From Chloroflexota bacterium (GTDB lineage Bacteria > Chloroflexota > Limnocylindria > Limnocylindrales > CSP1-4), in contig JAJYGO010000400.1 in NCBI GenBank assembly GCA_021785115.1, positions 1-21,614 on the forward strand: 21,614 nt of DNA, written 5' to 3'. Below the pieces are notes generated by a model, which saw only the letters and a list, made by a program, of their open reading frames with translations, was not told the origin of the DNA and ran no database searches. The position numbers and the translations under genes are program-made. The stretch's first letter is position 1. Each line of letters opens with the position of its first letter. Of the stretch, positions 14,792-21,614 are shown one piece after another.

Positions 14792-15709
14792 GTGGGAACC
14801 GTCATGACGGTGACCGGTCCAGTCGCGGAGGACGAGATCGGTCTTGTGCTCCCTCACGAGCACATCTTCATCAACACGGTGCGGGAGTACCGGGGAACCG
14901 GGCTGCTGAACGACGAGCACCTGGCGGTCCGCGAGGTGAGCCTGTTCCGGGAGGAGGGAGGCGGGACGATCGTCGAGCTGACGCCGGTGGAGCTCGACCG
15001 GGACCCGGCCGCGCTGCGCAGGGTTGCCGAGGCCACCGGCGTGCACGTCGTCATGGGCTGCGGGCACTACCGCGACCCGTACCTCGACCGGGACTGGTTC
15101 GATCGAACCGCGCCGGACGCGATCGCCGACCTGATGGTGCGAGACATCGAGGAGGGGGCCGACGGCACCGGCGTGCGCGCGGGGATCATCGGCGAGATCG
15201 GCGCCGACAAGCGGTACGTTTCGGCGGCCGAGGAGCGGTCCTTTCGTGCGGCCGCTCGGGCGCACCGTCGCACCGGTCTCGCGATCAGCACGCACGCCGC
15301 CCGGTGGCCGGTCGGGCTGGCACAGCTCGAGATCCTGACGGCGGAGGGGGTGGATCCCGGGCGCGTGATCGTCGGCCACGCGGACACCGTGCCGATGCCC
15401 GACTACCACCTCGAGCTTGCCCGGCGCGGCTGCTACGTGCAGTTCGATTCCATCGGGACCGGCACCGCGTACGACCTCGATCGGGCCGTCGACTACGTCC
15501 TGAACCTGGTCCGGGCGGGGTTCGAGGACCGGATCCTGCTCTCCCACGATGTCTTCCTCCGCGGCCACATGCGCGCGGACGGCGGGTGCGGGTACGGGTA
15601 CCTGTTCACCTCGTTCCTGCCGCGGCTGATCGAGGCGGGCCTGGACGAGGAGCAGGTCCGGGCGTTCGTCACGGCCAACCCGCGGAGGGCGCTGACCGGG
15701 GCCGCGTAG
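14792..15709 (+). CDS. Phosphotriesterase-family (PTE-like) metal-dependent hydrolase
   Basis: 305 aa TIM-barrel amidohydrolase. Binuclear metal site: His22/His24 (LPHEHIFI), Glu135 as the probable bridging ligand (GIIGEIGADK, where classical PTE has carbamylated Lys), His168 (ISTHAA), His196 (VGHAD) and Asp253 (LLSHDVF). A bridging Glu is typical of PHP/lactonase-like members, so lactone or another ester is a more likely substrate than phosphotriester. GTG start with AGGAGGAG about 6 nt upstream. The stop codon lies in the loop of a strong hairpin. It follows the eroded SDR and precedes an MFS exporter on the same strand; a shared degradation and export role is possible but unproven. Cytoplasmic, no signal peptide. 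Confidence 0.9.
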   Translation: MGTVMTVTGPVAEDEIGLVLPHEHIFINTVREYRGTGLLNDEHLAVREVSLFREEGGGTIVELTPVELDRDPAALRRVAEATGVHVVMGCGHYRDPYLDRDWFDRTAPDAIADLMVRDIEEGADGTGVRAGIIGEIGADKRYVSAAEERSFRAAARAHRRTGLAISTHAARWPVGLAQLEILTAEGVDPGRVIVGHADTVPMPDYHLELARRGCYVQFDSIGTGTAYDLDRAVDYVLNLVRAGFEDRILLSHDVFLRGHMRADGGCGYGYLFTSFLPRLIEAGLDEEQVRAFVTANPRRALTGAA

Positions 15710-15720
15710 CGGCCCCGGTC
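15694..15720 (+). terminator. 12-bp perfect hairpin around the PTE-like stop codon
   Basis: GACCGGGGCCGC (15694-15705) and GCGGCCCCGGTC (15709-15720) pair perfectly around a 3-nt GTA loop. The stop codon TAG (15707-15709) falls in the loop and at its edge. No T-run follows, so this is either a GC-rich terminator or a transcript-end stabiliser. Ribosomes would melt it during translation of the last codons. Confidence 0.4.
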
Positions 15721-15742
15721 GGAACATCGGGCCGGCGAATCT

Positions 15743-15753
15743 GGTTCGAATCC
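15743..15753 (+). other. tRNA T-arm-like sequence (possible tRNA remnant or attachment core)
   Basis: GGTTCGAATCC is the near-universal T-stem/T-loop core of tRNAs. The flanks pair imperfectly (TCTGG against CCCGG), and no matching acceptor strand, D-arm or anticodon arm is found upstream, so no intact tRNA exists. It may be the 3' relic of a tRNA gene, such as an old integration site, or chance. Confidence 0.25.
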
Positions 15754-15776
15754 CGGGACGGGCGAGCGGGCGGAGC

Positions 15777-17231
15777 ATGGTGGGGCTGGACACGGCGGTG
15801 ACGGGACGGGGGCGAGACCTTGGCCGCCCCGGCGCCCTGGCGGTCCTGGCCACGGCCCAGCTGGTCCTCGCCCTCGACTACTCCATCGTGAACGTCGCGC
15901 TGCCGTCGATCGCGCGCTCGCTCGGGTTCGGCCACGGCTCGGTCCAGTGGGTCATCAGCGCCTACGCCCTCACCTTCGGCGGCTTCCTGCTGCTGGGTGG
16001 CCGGGCCGCCGACCGGCTGGGGCGCCGGCGGATGTTCGTCCTGGCGCTCGCCGTCTTCGGGACCGCCTCCCTCGCCGGGGGCTTTGCCGGCTCGCCGGCG
16101 GTGCTGGTGGCGAGCCGGGCCGTGCAGGGCCTGGGGGGCGCCGTGCTGTTCCCGGCCACGCTGTCGCTGATCACCACCACCTTCCCGGAGGGCCGGGAGC
16201 GCAACCGCGCCCTCGCCGTGTGGGGGTCGGCCGGCGGGAGCGGCCTCGCGGTGGGCGTGCTGGCCGGAGGGCTGCTGACCAGTGCGTTCGGATGGCGATC
16301 GGTCCTGTTCGTGAACGTCCCGATCGTGGCCCTCCTGCTGGCGCTGGCGCCGGTCGTGCTGCCCCGGCAGGTGGCGCGGCGCGGCGGCGGGCGCTACGAC
16401 GTCCCCGGGGCGGTGACGGCGACCGCGGGGTTGGTGCTCGTCGTGTTCGCCCTGGTGCAGGGACCGGTCGCCGGGTGGACCTCGCCCGAGATCCTCGGCG
16501 CCGCCGCCGCCGGGCTCGTCCTGCTCCTCGCCTTCGTGGCCATCGAGCTGCGGTCGCCGAGCCCGCTGATGCCGCTGCGACTGCTGCGGCTGCGGACCAT
16601 GCGGGGCGGTGTGCTGGTGACGGCCGCGTTCATGGCCTCGTTCGGCCTGCAGTTCTTCTTCCTGACCCTGTACCTGCAGCAGGTCCGGGGCCAGCGTCCG
16701 GTGATCGCCGGCCTCGCCTTCGTGCCGCTCGTAGCCGCGATCGCGGTCGGGGCCAACCTGGGGGCGCGGCTCGCCACGCGCATCGGCGTGGCCCGCACGC
16801 TGGCCGGGGCCATGGCGCTCGGCGCGACCGGGCTCCTCCTGTACACGCGCCTGCACCCGACCGGGGCGCTCGCCGCCCTCGTGATCGCCGAGATCGTGGC
16901 GGGACTCGGGCACGGGGCGTCGTTCACCAACATGTTCATCGCCGCCGGCACCGGGGTCGCGCACTCCGAACAGGGGATCGCCTCCGGAATGGCCTCGACG
17001 GCCCAGCAGGTCGGGGGCGCGATGGGCCTCGCGCTCCTCGTGGCGCTGCTGACGGCCCGGGCCGACGCCCTCGGGCTGCACGGCGGGCTGGTGACGGCGC
17101 CGCCGCACATCCTCGACTCGGCCCTGCACGCGACGTTCGCGGCGCAGGCCGCGATCGCCATGGCCGGCGCCCTCGTCGCCGCGTTCGTGATCGGGCGCCC
17201 CGCGCGCGCCTCGGAGCCGGCCGGGCCGTAG
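15777..17231 (+). CDS. MFS transporter, DHA2 (EmrB/QacA-type) family
   Basis: 484 aa with about 14 hydrophobic segments, as in the drug:H+ antiporter DHA2 family. Motif D1-like LDYSIVNVALPSIA at about residues 36-49, motif A GGRAADRLGRRRMF at about 74-87, motif B-like RAVQGLGGAVLFPA, and motif C-like GSAGGSGLAVGVLAGGLLT (proline-poor version). Located in the cytoplasmic membrane, it should export small hydrophobic compounds. ATG 15777 lacks a strong ribosome binding site (GGGCGGAGC is closest). It is 67 bp downstream of the PTE-like gene. Substrate cannot be predicted. A tandem 14-bp repeat spans its stop codon. Confidence 0.93.
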   Translation: MVGLDTAVTGRGRDLGRPGALAVLATAQLVLALDYSIVNVALPSIARSLGFGHGSVQWVISAYALTFGGFLLLGGRAADRLGRRRMFVLALAVFGTASLAGGFAGSPAVLVASRAVQGLGGAVLFPATLSLITTTFPEGRERNRALAVWGSAGGSGLAVGVLAGGLLTSAFGWRSVLFVNVPIVALLLALAPVVLPRQVARRGGGRYDVPGAVTATAGLVLVVFALVQGPVAGWTSPEILGAAAAGLVLLLAFVAIELRSPSPLMPLRLLRLRTMRGGVLVTAAFMASFGLQFFFLTLYLQQVRGQRPVIAGLAFVPLVAAIAVGANLGARLATRIGVARTLAGAMALGATGLLLYTRLHPTGALAALVIAEIVAGLGHGASFTNMFIAAGTGVAHSEQGIASGMASTAQQVGGAMGLALLVALLTARADALGLHGGLVTAPPHILDSALHATFAAQAAIAMAGALVAAFVIGRPARASEPAGP

Positions 17232-17250
17232 CGGGCGGGCCGTCGCGGGC
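17223..17250. repeat. 14-bp tandem duplication at the end of the MFS gene
   Basis: GGGCCGTAGCGGGC (17223-17236) is followed directly by GGGCCGTCGCGGGC (17237-17250), with one mismatch. The MFS stop codon TAG lies in the first copy. This looks like a small slippage duplication in the gap between convergent genes. Confidence 0.75.
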
Positions 17251-17255
17251 GGGGT

Positions 17256-17687
17256 TCAGGCGGAGCGTCCGGCCGCCGAGCCCTCCCTGGCGTGCCGCGC
17301 GGCCTGTGTCAGCACGTCGCGGATCAGGGAGGGGGCGCATCCCTTGACGAGGTAGCAGAACGCTCCGGCCACCTCCGCGCTGGTGCCGAGGTCCGGGTCG
17401 TCGTAGATCGTGAGGATCACGACCTCGATGGCGGGGAACCGCTCCCGGATGGCCCGGGTCGCCTGGATGCCGTCCATCCCGGGCATTCGCAGGTCCATCA
17501 GCACGACCTCGGGGGCGCACCGGGGGACGAGCGCCAGCGCGTCCTCCCCGCTGTGGGCCTCGCCCACCACCTCGAACCCCTCGCCGGCCAGAAGGCCGGA
17601 GAGGGCCCTGGTGGTCCCGGGCTCGTCGTCGACCACCAGCACCCGCGGGGGTCGGTCGAGCGACGGGCGAGGGCCGGACTCACGCAT
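17256..17687 (-). CDS. Receiver-only response regulator (NarL/FixJ-like receiver)
   Basis: 143 aa made of a receiver domain and short tails. Acidic pair Asp20/Asp21 (VLVVDDEPG), phospho-acceptor Asp65 (VVLMDLRMPGMDG), Thr93 (ILTIYDD), Lys115 (YLVKGCAPS). The receiver resembles NarL/FixJ-type regulators, but the HTH output domain (about 65 residues) is missing: the protein ends HAREGSAAGRSA. It may work as a phosphorelay or protein-interaction module, or be a shortened NarL regulator. ATG with GGAG about 8 nt upstream. Only 29 bp separate it from the start of the divergent aminotransferase remnant, little room for two promoters. No sensor kinase is in the window. Confidence 0.88.
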   Translation of the reverse strand: MRESGPRPSLDRPPRVLVVDDEPGTTRALSGLLAGEGFEVVGEAHSGEDALALVPRCAPEVVLMDLRMPGMDGIQATRAIRERFPAIEVVILTIYDDPDLGTSAEVAGAFCYLVKGCAPSLIRDVLTQAARHAREGSAAGRSA

Positions 17688-17716
17688 CGGGCACTCCGCA
17701 GGGCGACGGACGTCCC

Positions 17717-18028
17717 ATGGAGGAGGTATCGGCGCCGGCCTGGCTTGACCTGATCGATCAGGAGCGAAGACGCGGCGCGAGCCGCGGGGCCGGGAGCCGA
17801 CGTGACGCCGCGAGCCCCCTGCCGGCGGCCGCAGCAGCCTGGCTCGACCGGAGCTTCGGCCTGCGCGTTCGCCCCGCCCAGGTGCGAACCGTGCCCGACG
17901 TCCTGCGGGGGATCGAGCTCACCATCGAGCTGTGCTCCCGGCCGGCGAGCCCGGTCGTCGTGCCGACCCCCTCGTACCCGCCGTTCTTCGCCGTGGTGCG
18001 GGCGTGCGGCCGCGAGGTCGTCGAGGTC
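17717..18028 (+). pseudogene. Decayed PatB/MalY-type PLP aminotransferase (cystathionine beta-lyase-like)
   Basis: ATG 17717 starts an open frame that keeps two pieces of a fold-type I PLP enzyme of the PatB/MalY class, normally about 390 aa. Residues 1-23 resemble the family N-terminus (..DLIDQERRRGASR). From about 33 (SPLPAAAAAWLDRSFGLRV) to 104 (VRTVPDVLRGIELTIEL, then PVVVPTPSYPPFFAVVRACG and REVVEV) the match is clear. About 45 residues between the pieces are missing, and everything after residue 104 is gone, including the Asp and Lys that hold PLP. The frame continues to 18331 in unrelated sequence. The product would be inactive. It diverges from the receiver gene. Confidence 0.75.
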
Positions 18029-18044
18029 CTGATCGTGCGCCGCG

Positions 18045-18291
18045 GTGAACCCACAGCGATCTCTCTTCGCGAGGGAGGGGGAGCTCCATCGGTTCGAGCC
18101 GTGCATCGGCGCGAGATGCCTCCCGCCCAACCACCGCGTGTGGGCCGTGGGCCTCGAAGGCGTGTTCCCACCCGCGTCCTGCGGCCCGATGCGCTCCCGG
18201 GGACCTTCCAACGTCAACCGCTGCTTGGTGCCGGATCACCACGCGCTGGTGATCGTGGACTCCGCGACGGGGCGCTTCGTCCTGACGGTGC

Positions 18292-18302
<11 letters not shown>
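18045..18302 (+). CDS. Hypothetical short protein, possibly a gene fragment
   Basis: 85 aa from GTG 18045, not recognised. It has four Cys (EPCIGARC, ASCGPM, NRCLVP) and a C-terminal strand pattern HALVIVDSATGRFVLTVLSP that looks like a real protein end. This suggests the 3' part of a larger gene whose 5' part was lost at the same break that truncated the aminotransferase at about 18030. No ribosome binding site precedes the GTG. Its stop overlaps the convergent ABC ATPase gene by 11 bp, which is unusual but possible. It may be non-coding. Confidence 0.35.
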
Positions 18303-19041
<739 letters not shown>

Positions 19042-19060
19042 CGTGTCCTCCTCCGTTCCG

Positions 19061-20497
19061 CTACTCGACCCTGCGCAGCGCCTCCGCCGGGCGGAGCCGG
19101 GCGACGCGCCACCCGCCGACGAGCCCGGCCAGCAGCCCCCCGCCGAGGGCGAGGAGGAAGGCCATCAGGAAGGTGCCCGCGTGGACCGGCGCCGACAGAT
19201 GCACCTGCACGGTCTGCGCGCCGGCGGCCGCGGCGCGCGCGAAGGGTCCCGCGAACCCGCCCGGTCCCGCGGATGCGACCGGCCCGACGGTCGCCCGCAG
19301 CGTCGGGGCCAGCCTCGCGACCAGGGCGGCGCCGCCGGCCCCGAGCGCGATCCCCACGGCCGCCCCGAGGACGCCCTGGCTCAGGGTCTCGCCGAGGATC
19401 TGCGCGACGACGCGGCGCGTCCGCCATCCGAGCGCCTTCAGCGTCCCGAACTCGCGCACGCGGCGGACGACGGAGGACACGGTGAGGAGGCTGGCGACGG
19501 CGAAGGCGGCGGCCAGTGCCACGACCGAGAGCCAGGTGGCGAGGTTCCCCGCCAGGCTCGAGGCCGTCGACAGCGATCCGGACACCTGCGAGGCGAGGTC
19601 CTGCGCGGTCGTGATCGTGGCCTTCGGCAGCGCGCGATGGATCTCGGACTGGACGGCCGGGATCGCCGGGGCGCTGGCCGCCCGGACGAACACCTGGTTC
19701 ACGTCACCGGCGACCCCGGCCACCTTCTGCGCCTCGGCCAGCGGCAGGTAGACGTCGGCCGGCTGTCCCCCGGCCGGCGAGGAGGCGATGCCGATCACCG
19801 TGAAGTTCGTCCCCCCGACCGAGACCGACGATCCGACCTTCAACCGCTGCTGCTTCGCGTAGGCCGCGTCGACGATCGCCACCTTCGCGGTTGCGTCCGA
19901 CGCGGAGAAGAACCTGCCCGAGGTGATCTCGGAGGCAGCCAGCGGTCCGACGCCCGTCGCGGTCACGTCGATCCCCTCGAGGGAGGAGGATGAGATCTGG
20001 ATCGGCGGCACCGACGGCAGCGCTCCCGGAGTTCCGCTCCCTCCGCCGGCGCCGAACCCGGAGCCGCCCGATCCGGTGCCCGACGGCCGGACGAAGTGCC
20101 CCGTGAGGTGGATCTGCTCCAGGGAGAGCGCGCCGGCAGCCTGGCTCACCTTCGGGAGCCTTCCGACCGAGGAGACCGAGGAGGCCGAGAACATCGCGAG
20201 GCCCGGCGCCCCGAACGTGCGATCCCTGGAGAACGCGTGCCCCTGTTGGGTGCGGTCGCCGGGATTCAGCCCGAACCGCTGCGGGCCACCCGAGCCCGCG
20301 ACCGCGGCCTCGGTCACCGTGACATCGGTCCCGACGCCGTACAGGGAGTGCAGCACCTGCCCCTGGGCGTCGTGGACGCCGTCGGCCACGGCCGTGACGA
20401 CCATGACCAGGGCGATCCCGAGTCCGAGCCCGACGGCGACGACGGCGGCCTGCCGCCGCCGCCGCCGGAGCTCGCGAGACAGATAGGTGATGAACAC
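19061..20497 (-). CDS. MacB/FtsX-type ABC transporter permease
   Basis: 478 aa. One N-terminal membrane helix (about 17-40, AAVVAVGLGLGIALVMVVTA), a large extracytoplasmic MacB-type domain (about 45-320) and three C-terminal helices of the FtsX domain (about 322-348, 372-395, 440-465), ending GGWRVARLRPAEALRRVE, a common FtsX-family end. The outer domain contains a Gly/Ser-rich loop at about 138-156. GTG start with AGGAGG 6 nt upstream. It is first in an operon with its ATPase and diverges from a SHOCT membrane protein across a promoter carrying 11-bp-spaced TCTCAG repeats, so OmpR-type two-component control, perhaps of an envelope-stress or antimicrobial-peptide response, is likely (inference). 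Confidence 0.93.
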   Translation of the reverse strand: MFITYLSRELRRRRRQAAVVAVGLGLGIALVMVVTAVADGVHDAQGQVLHSLYGVGTDVTVTEAAVAGSGGPQRFGLNPGDRTQQGHAFSRDRTFGAPGLAMFSASSVSSVGRLPKVSQAAGALSLEQIHLTGHFVRPSGTGSGGSGFGAGGGSGTPGALPSVPPIQISSSSLEGIDVTATGVGPLAASEITSGRFFSASDATAKVAIVDAAYAKQQRLKVGSSVSVGGTNFTVIGIASSPAGGQPADVYLPLAEAQKVAGVAGDVNQVFVRAASAPAIPAVQSEIHRALPKATITTAQDLASQVSGSLSTASSLAGNLATWLSVVALAAAFAVASLLTVSSVVRRVREFGTLKALGWRTRRVVAQILGETLSQGVLGAAVGIALGAGGAALVARLAPTLRATVGPVASAGPGGFAGPFARAAAAGAQTVQVHLSAPVHAGTFLMAFLLALGGGLLAGLVGGWRVARLRPAEALRRVE

Positions 20498-20568
20498 TGC
20501 CGCCTCCTGGACGGGACGGGCCGTGGTGACCTTCGTCGTCCCGCACCCGGCGAGTGGACGGCGGTCAC

Positions 20569-20664
20569 CTGAAGGCGTGCTGAGAGTCGCCCGAGAATCT
20601 GCTGAGAATCTTCGGGCGAACCCACAGCGTGCTCTCAGACGCCTCTCAGGGTCCTCTCAGGACG
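20569..20664. promoter_or_regulatory. Symmetrical divergent promoter with 11-bp-spaced TCTCAG repeats
   Basis: On the + strand, CTCTCAG occurs three times with exact 11-bp spacing, at 20632, 20643 and 20654, pointing at the SHOCT gene. On the minus strand the same motif occurs in units 20602-20612, 20591-20601 and 20580-20590 (TTCTCAG, TTCTCGG, CTCTCAG), with a degenerate fourth at 20569-20579 (CTTCAG), pointing at the ABC permease gene. Direct heptamers at one helical turn are the binding pattern of OmpR/PhoB-family response regulators. Activation of both genes by one regulator is inferred; that regulator is not in the window. Confidence 0.75.
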
Positions 20665-20717
20665 GCGCGCTTCACTGAGGTCGTCGAACGACCACAGGAT
20701 CAAGGCGGTGATCGCAG

Positions 20718-21092
20718 ATGTGGGGCTACCGTATGGGACCGGGTTGGGGGCCGCACGCCGGATGGGAATGGCTCGGCGGGCTCGTCCCGCTGCTGATGTT
20801 CCTCGTCCTCGTGGGGCTCGGGATCTGGCTCGTGGTTCGGCTCACCGGGACTCGGGCTCGCCCGATGTCGGCAGCGCCGGGCGGGCCTGCGCCGCTCGCG
20901 TCCCCCGGCCCACGGCCCGACGCGGCGTCCGAGCAGCTCCGGATGCGATACGCGCGGGGCGAGATCGGTCGGGAGGAGTTCCTGGTCGCGCTGCAGGACC
21001 TCGCGGGGGCGCCGGGCGTCCCGGGCGTGGCGGGCACGACCGGCGGCGCCCCCGCCGCGCCGGAGCCCCCTGCTTCCCCCGCCGGCGCCTGA
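20718..21092 (+). CDS. Membrane-anchored SHOCT-domain protein
   Basis: 124 aa. N-terminal Gly/Trp-rich stretch (MWGYRMGPGWGPHAGWEWLG), one membrane helix at about 21-42 (GLVPLLMFLVLVGLGIWLVV), a Pro/Ala linker (45-70), and a SHOCT helix pair at about 71-96 (SEQLRMRYARGEIGREEFLV, then ALQDL). The tail is Ala/Gly/Pro-rich. Such proteins are common beside two-component systems and transporters; SHOCT is thought to mediate oligomerisation. AAGGCGG lies about 10 nt before the ATG. A competing frame from GTG 20708 has no family match. It shares the TCTCAG-repeat promoter with the ABC operon, suggesting one stress regulon. Confidence 0.85.
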   Translation: MWGYRMGPGWGPHAGWEWLGGLVPLLMFLVLVGLGIWLVVRLTGTRARPMSAAPGGPAPLASPGPRPDAASEQLRMRYARGEIGREEFLVALQDLAGAPGVPGVAGTTGGAPAAPEPPASPAGA

Positions 21093-21136
21093 CGGATCCG
21101 GCGGGGGCCGCGGCCGGGGTTTCGCCGCGCTCCGGC

Positions 21137-21142
21137 TAGATT
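21137..21142 (+). promoter_or_regulatory. Candidate -10 element before the OYE gene
   Basis: TAGATT lies 7 nt before ATG 21150, the same spacing as before the MoaD-propeller gene, suggesting leaderless transcription. GGAGG at 21143-21147 lies only 2 nt from the ATG, too near to act as a normal ribosome binding site. Confidence 0.4.
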
Positions 21143-21149
21143 GGAGGCC

Positions 21150-21614
21150 ATGTCGCTCCTGTTCTGCGGGCTCACCCTGCGCGGGACCGAGTTCCGCAAC
21201 CGCGCGTGGGTGAGCCCGATGTGCCAGTACTCGGCCGAGGACGGGATGCCGAACGAATGGCACCTGGTCCATCTGGGCTCGAGGGCCGTCGGCGGCGCCG
21301 GCCTGGTGCTCACCGAGGCGACGGCCGTCTCGCCCGAGGGCCGGATCAGCCCGAACGACACCGGCCTGTGGTCCGACGCGCACGCGGAGGCCTTTGGCCG
21401 CATCGCCGCCTTCGTGCGCGCGCAGGGCGCGGTTCCAGGCGTGCAACTCGCGCACGCCGGCCGGAAGGCCTCGACGCGCCGCCCCTGGCAGGGCCGAGGG
21501 GCCGTCCCCGCCGCCGAGGGCGGGTGGGCGACGGTGGCGCCGTCCCCGGTGGCCTTCGGCGGGCTGCCGGCCCCGCGGGAGATGGACGAGGACGAGCTCC
21601 GTCGGGTCCGCGAG
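21150..21614 (+). CDS. Old Yellow Enzyme-family NADH:flavin oxidoreductase (YqjM-like), 3' end outside window
   Basis: The first 155 residues of an FMN-dependent ene-reductase; the frame is open to the last base, and the full family length is about 340-370 aa. Landmarks: FRNRAWVSPMCQYSAEDG, with the YqjM-class regulatory Cys in SPMCQYS (residue 25), NEWHLVHLGSRAVGGAGLVLTEA, SPEGRISPNDTGLW, and VQLAHAGRKAST, typical of the thermophilic-like/YqjM branch. The catalytic His pair and Tyr would come later. It reduces activated C=C bonds, using NAD(P)H, in xenobiotics or oxidised metabolites. It is 57 bp after the SHOCT gene but probably has its own promoter (TAGATT at 21137). Confidence 0.93.
   Translation, partial: MSLLFCGLTLRGTEFRNRAWVSPMCQYSAEDGMPNEWHLVHLGSRAVGGAGLVLTEATAVSPEGRISPNDTGLWSDAHAEAFGRIAAFVRAQGAVPGVQLAHAGRKASTRRPWQGRGAVPAAEGGWATVAPSPVAFGGLPAPREMDEDELRRVRE

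Noticed and set aside
15670..15770. A complete tRNA gene ending near 15765
   Set aside because: Only the T-arm core is present. No acceptor-stem partner, D-arm or anticodon arm can be folded upstream.
20708..21139. Alternative frame from GTG 20708 (143 aa)
   Set aside because: Arg/Ala/Pro-rich without family match, while the ATG 20718 frame has a clear membrane helix and SHOCT domain.

Overview
The window is about 70% GC and gene-dense. Genes sit on both strands in short operons with strong GGAGG-type ribosome binding sites, and GTG starts are common. Two genes look leaderless, with a TANNNT -10 box about 7 nt before the ATG. This style, together with the PadR and MarR regulators, a small Cys-rich 'C..GCGTRLSVYN..CWQH' protein, a PatB-like aminotransferase fragment and a fused urease gamma/beta subunit, suggests an actinomycetotal genome, possibly an uncultured soil lineage. 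That placement is inference. No rRNA, intact tRNA, CRISPR array, transposase or phage gene was seen.

Layout. (1) 1-2.1 kb: the C-terminal half of PTS enzyme I overlaps nagA, an amino-sugar uptake and catabolism operon. It is followed by the clipped first codons of a HAD phosphatase. (2) 2.1-5.7 kb: a MarR regulator and an ABC-2 exporter (ATPase and permease) on the minus strand, divergent from an SDR dehydrogenase. (3) 5.7-7.9 kb: a PadR regulator with a clear palindromic operator, divergent from a protein that joins a MoaD/ThiS ubiquitin-like domain (internal Gly-Gly) to a BNR/Asp-box beta-propeller. (4) 7.9-12.1 kb: a clipped thioesterase start, then a urease-like pair (fused gamma-beta and alpha) with no accessory genes and an altered flap, then a YtcJ-type amidohydrolase. 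(5) 12.1-14.1 kb: small unknown or membrane proteins, a Cys-rich small protein and a 15-bp tandem repeat. (6) 14.1-17.2 kb: a VOC protein, an SDR gene that has lost its middle, a phosphotriesterase-family hydrolase and a DHA2-type MFS exporter. (7) 17.3-18.3 kb: a receiver-only response regulator divergent from a decayed PatB/MalY-type aminotransferase. (8) 18.3-21.6 kb: a MacB/FtsX-like ABC permease and ATPase divergent from a membrane SHOCT protein, then the start of an Old Yellow Enzyme.

Themes. Xenobiotic or small-molecule export (ABC-2, MFS, MacB-like) and detoxification or hydrolysis (SDR, VOC, PTE-like, amidohydrolase, OYE) dominate. Four points deserve attention: (a) the noncanonical urease; (b) the MoaD-propeller fusion; (c) a symmetrical divergent promoter at 20569-20664, with 11-bp-spaced TCTCAG repeats pointing at both flanking genes as expected for an OmpR/PhoB-family regulator; (d) at least four genes cut short or internally deleted at clean junctions (HAD, thioesterase, SDR, aminotransferase), which means either real gene erosion or a systematic assembly fault.
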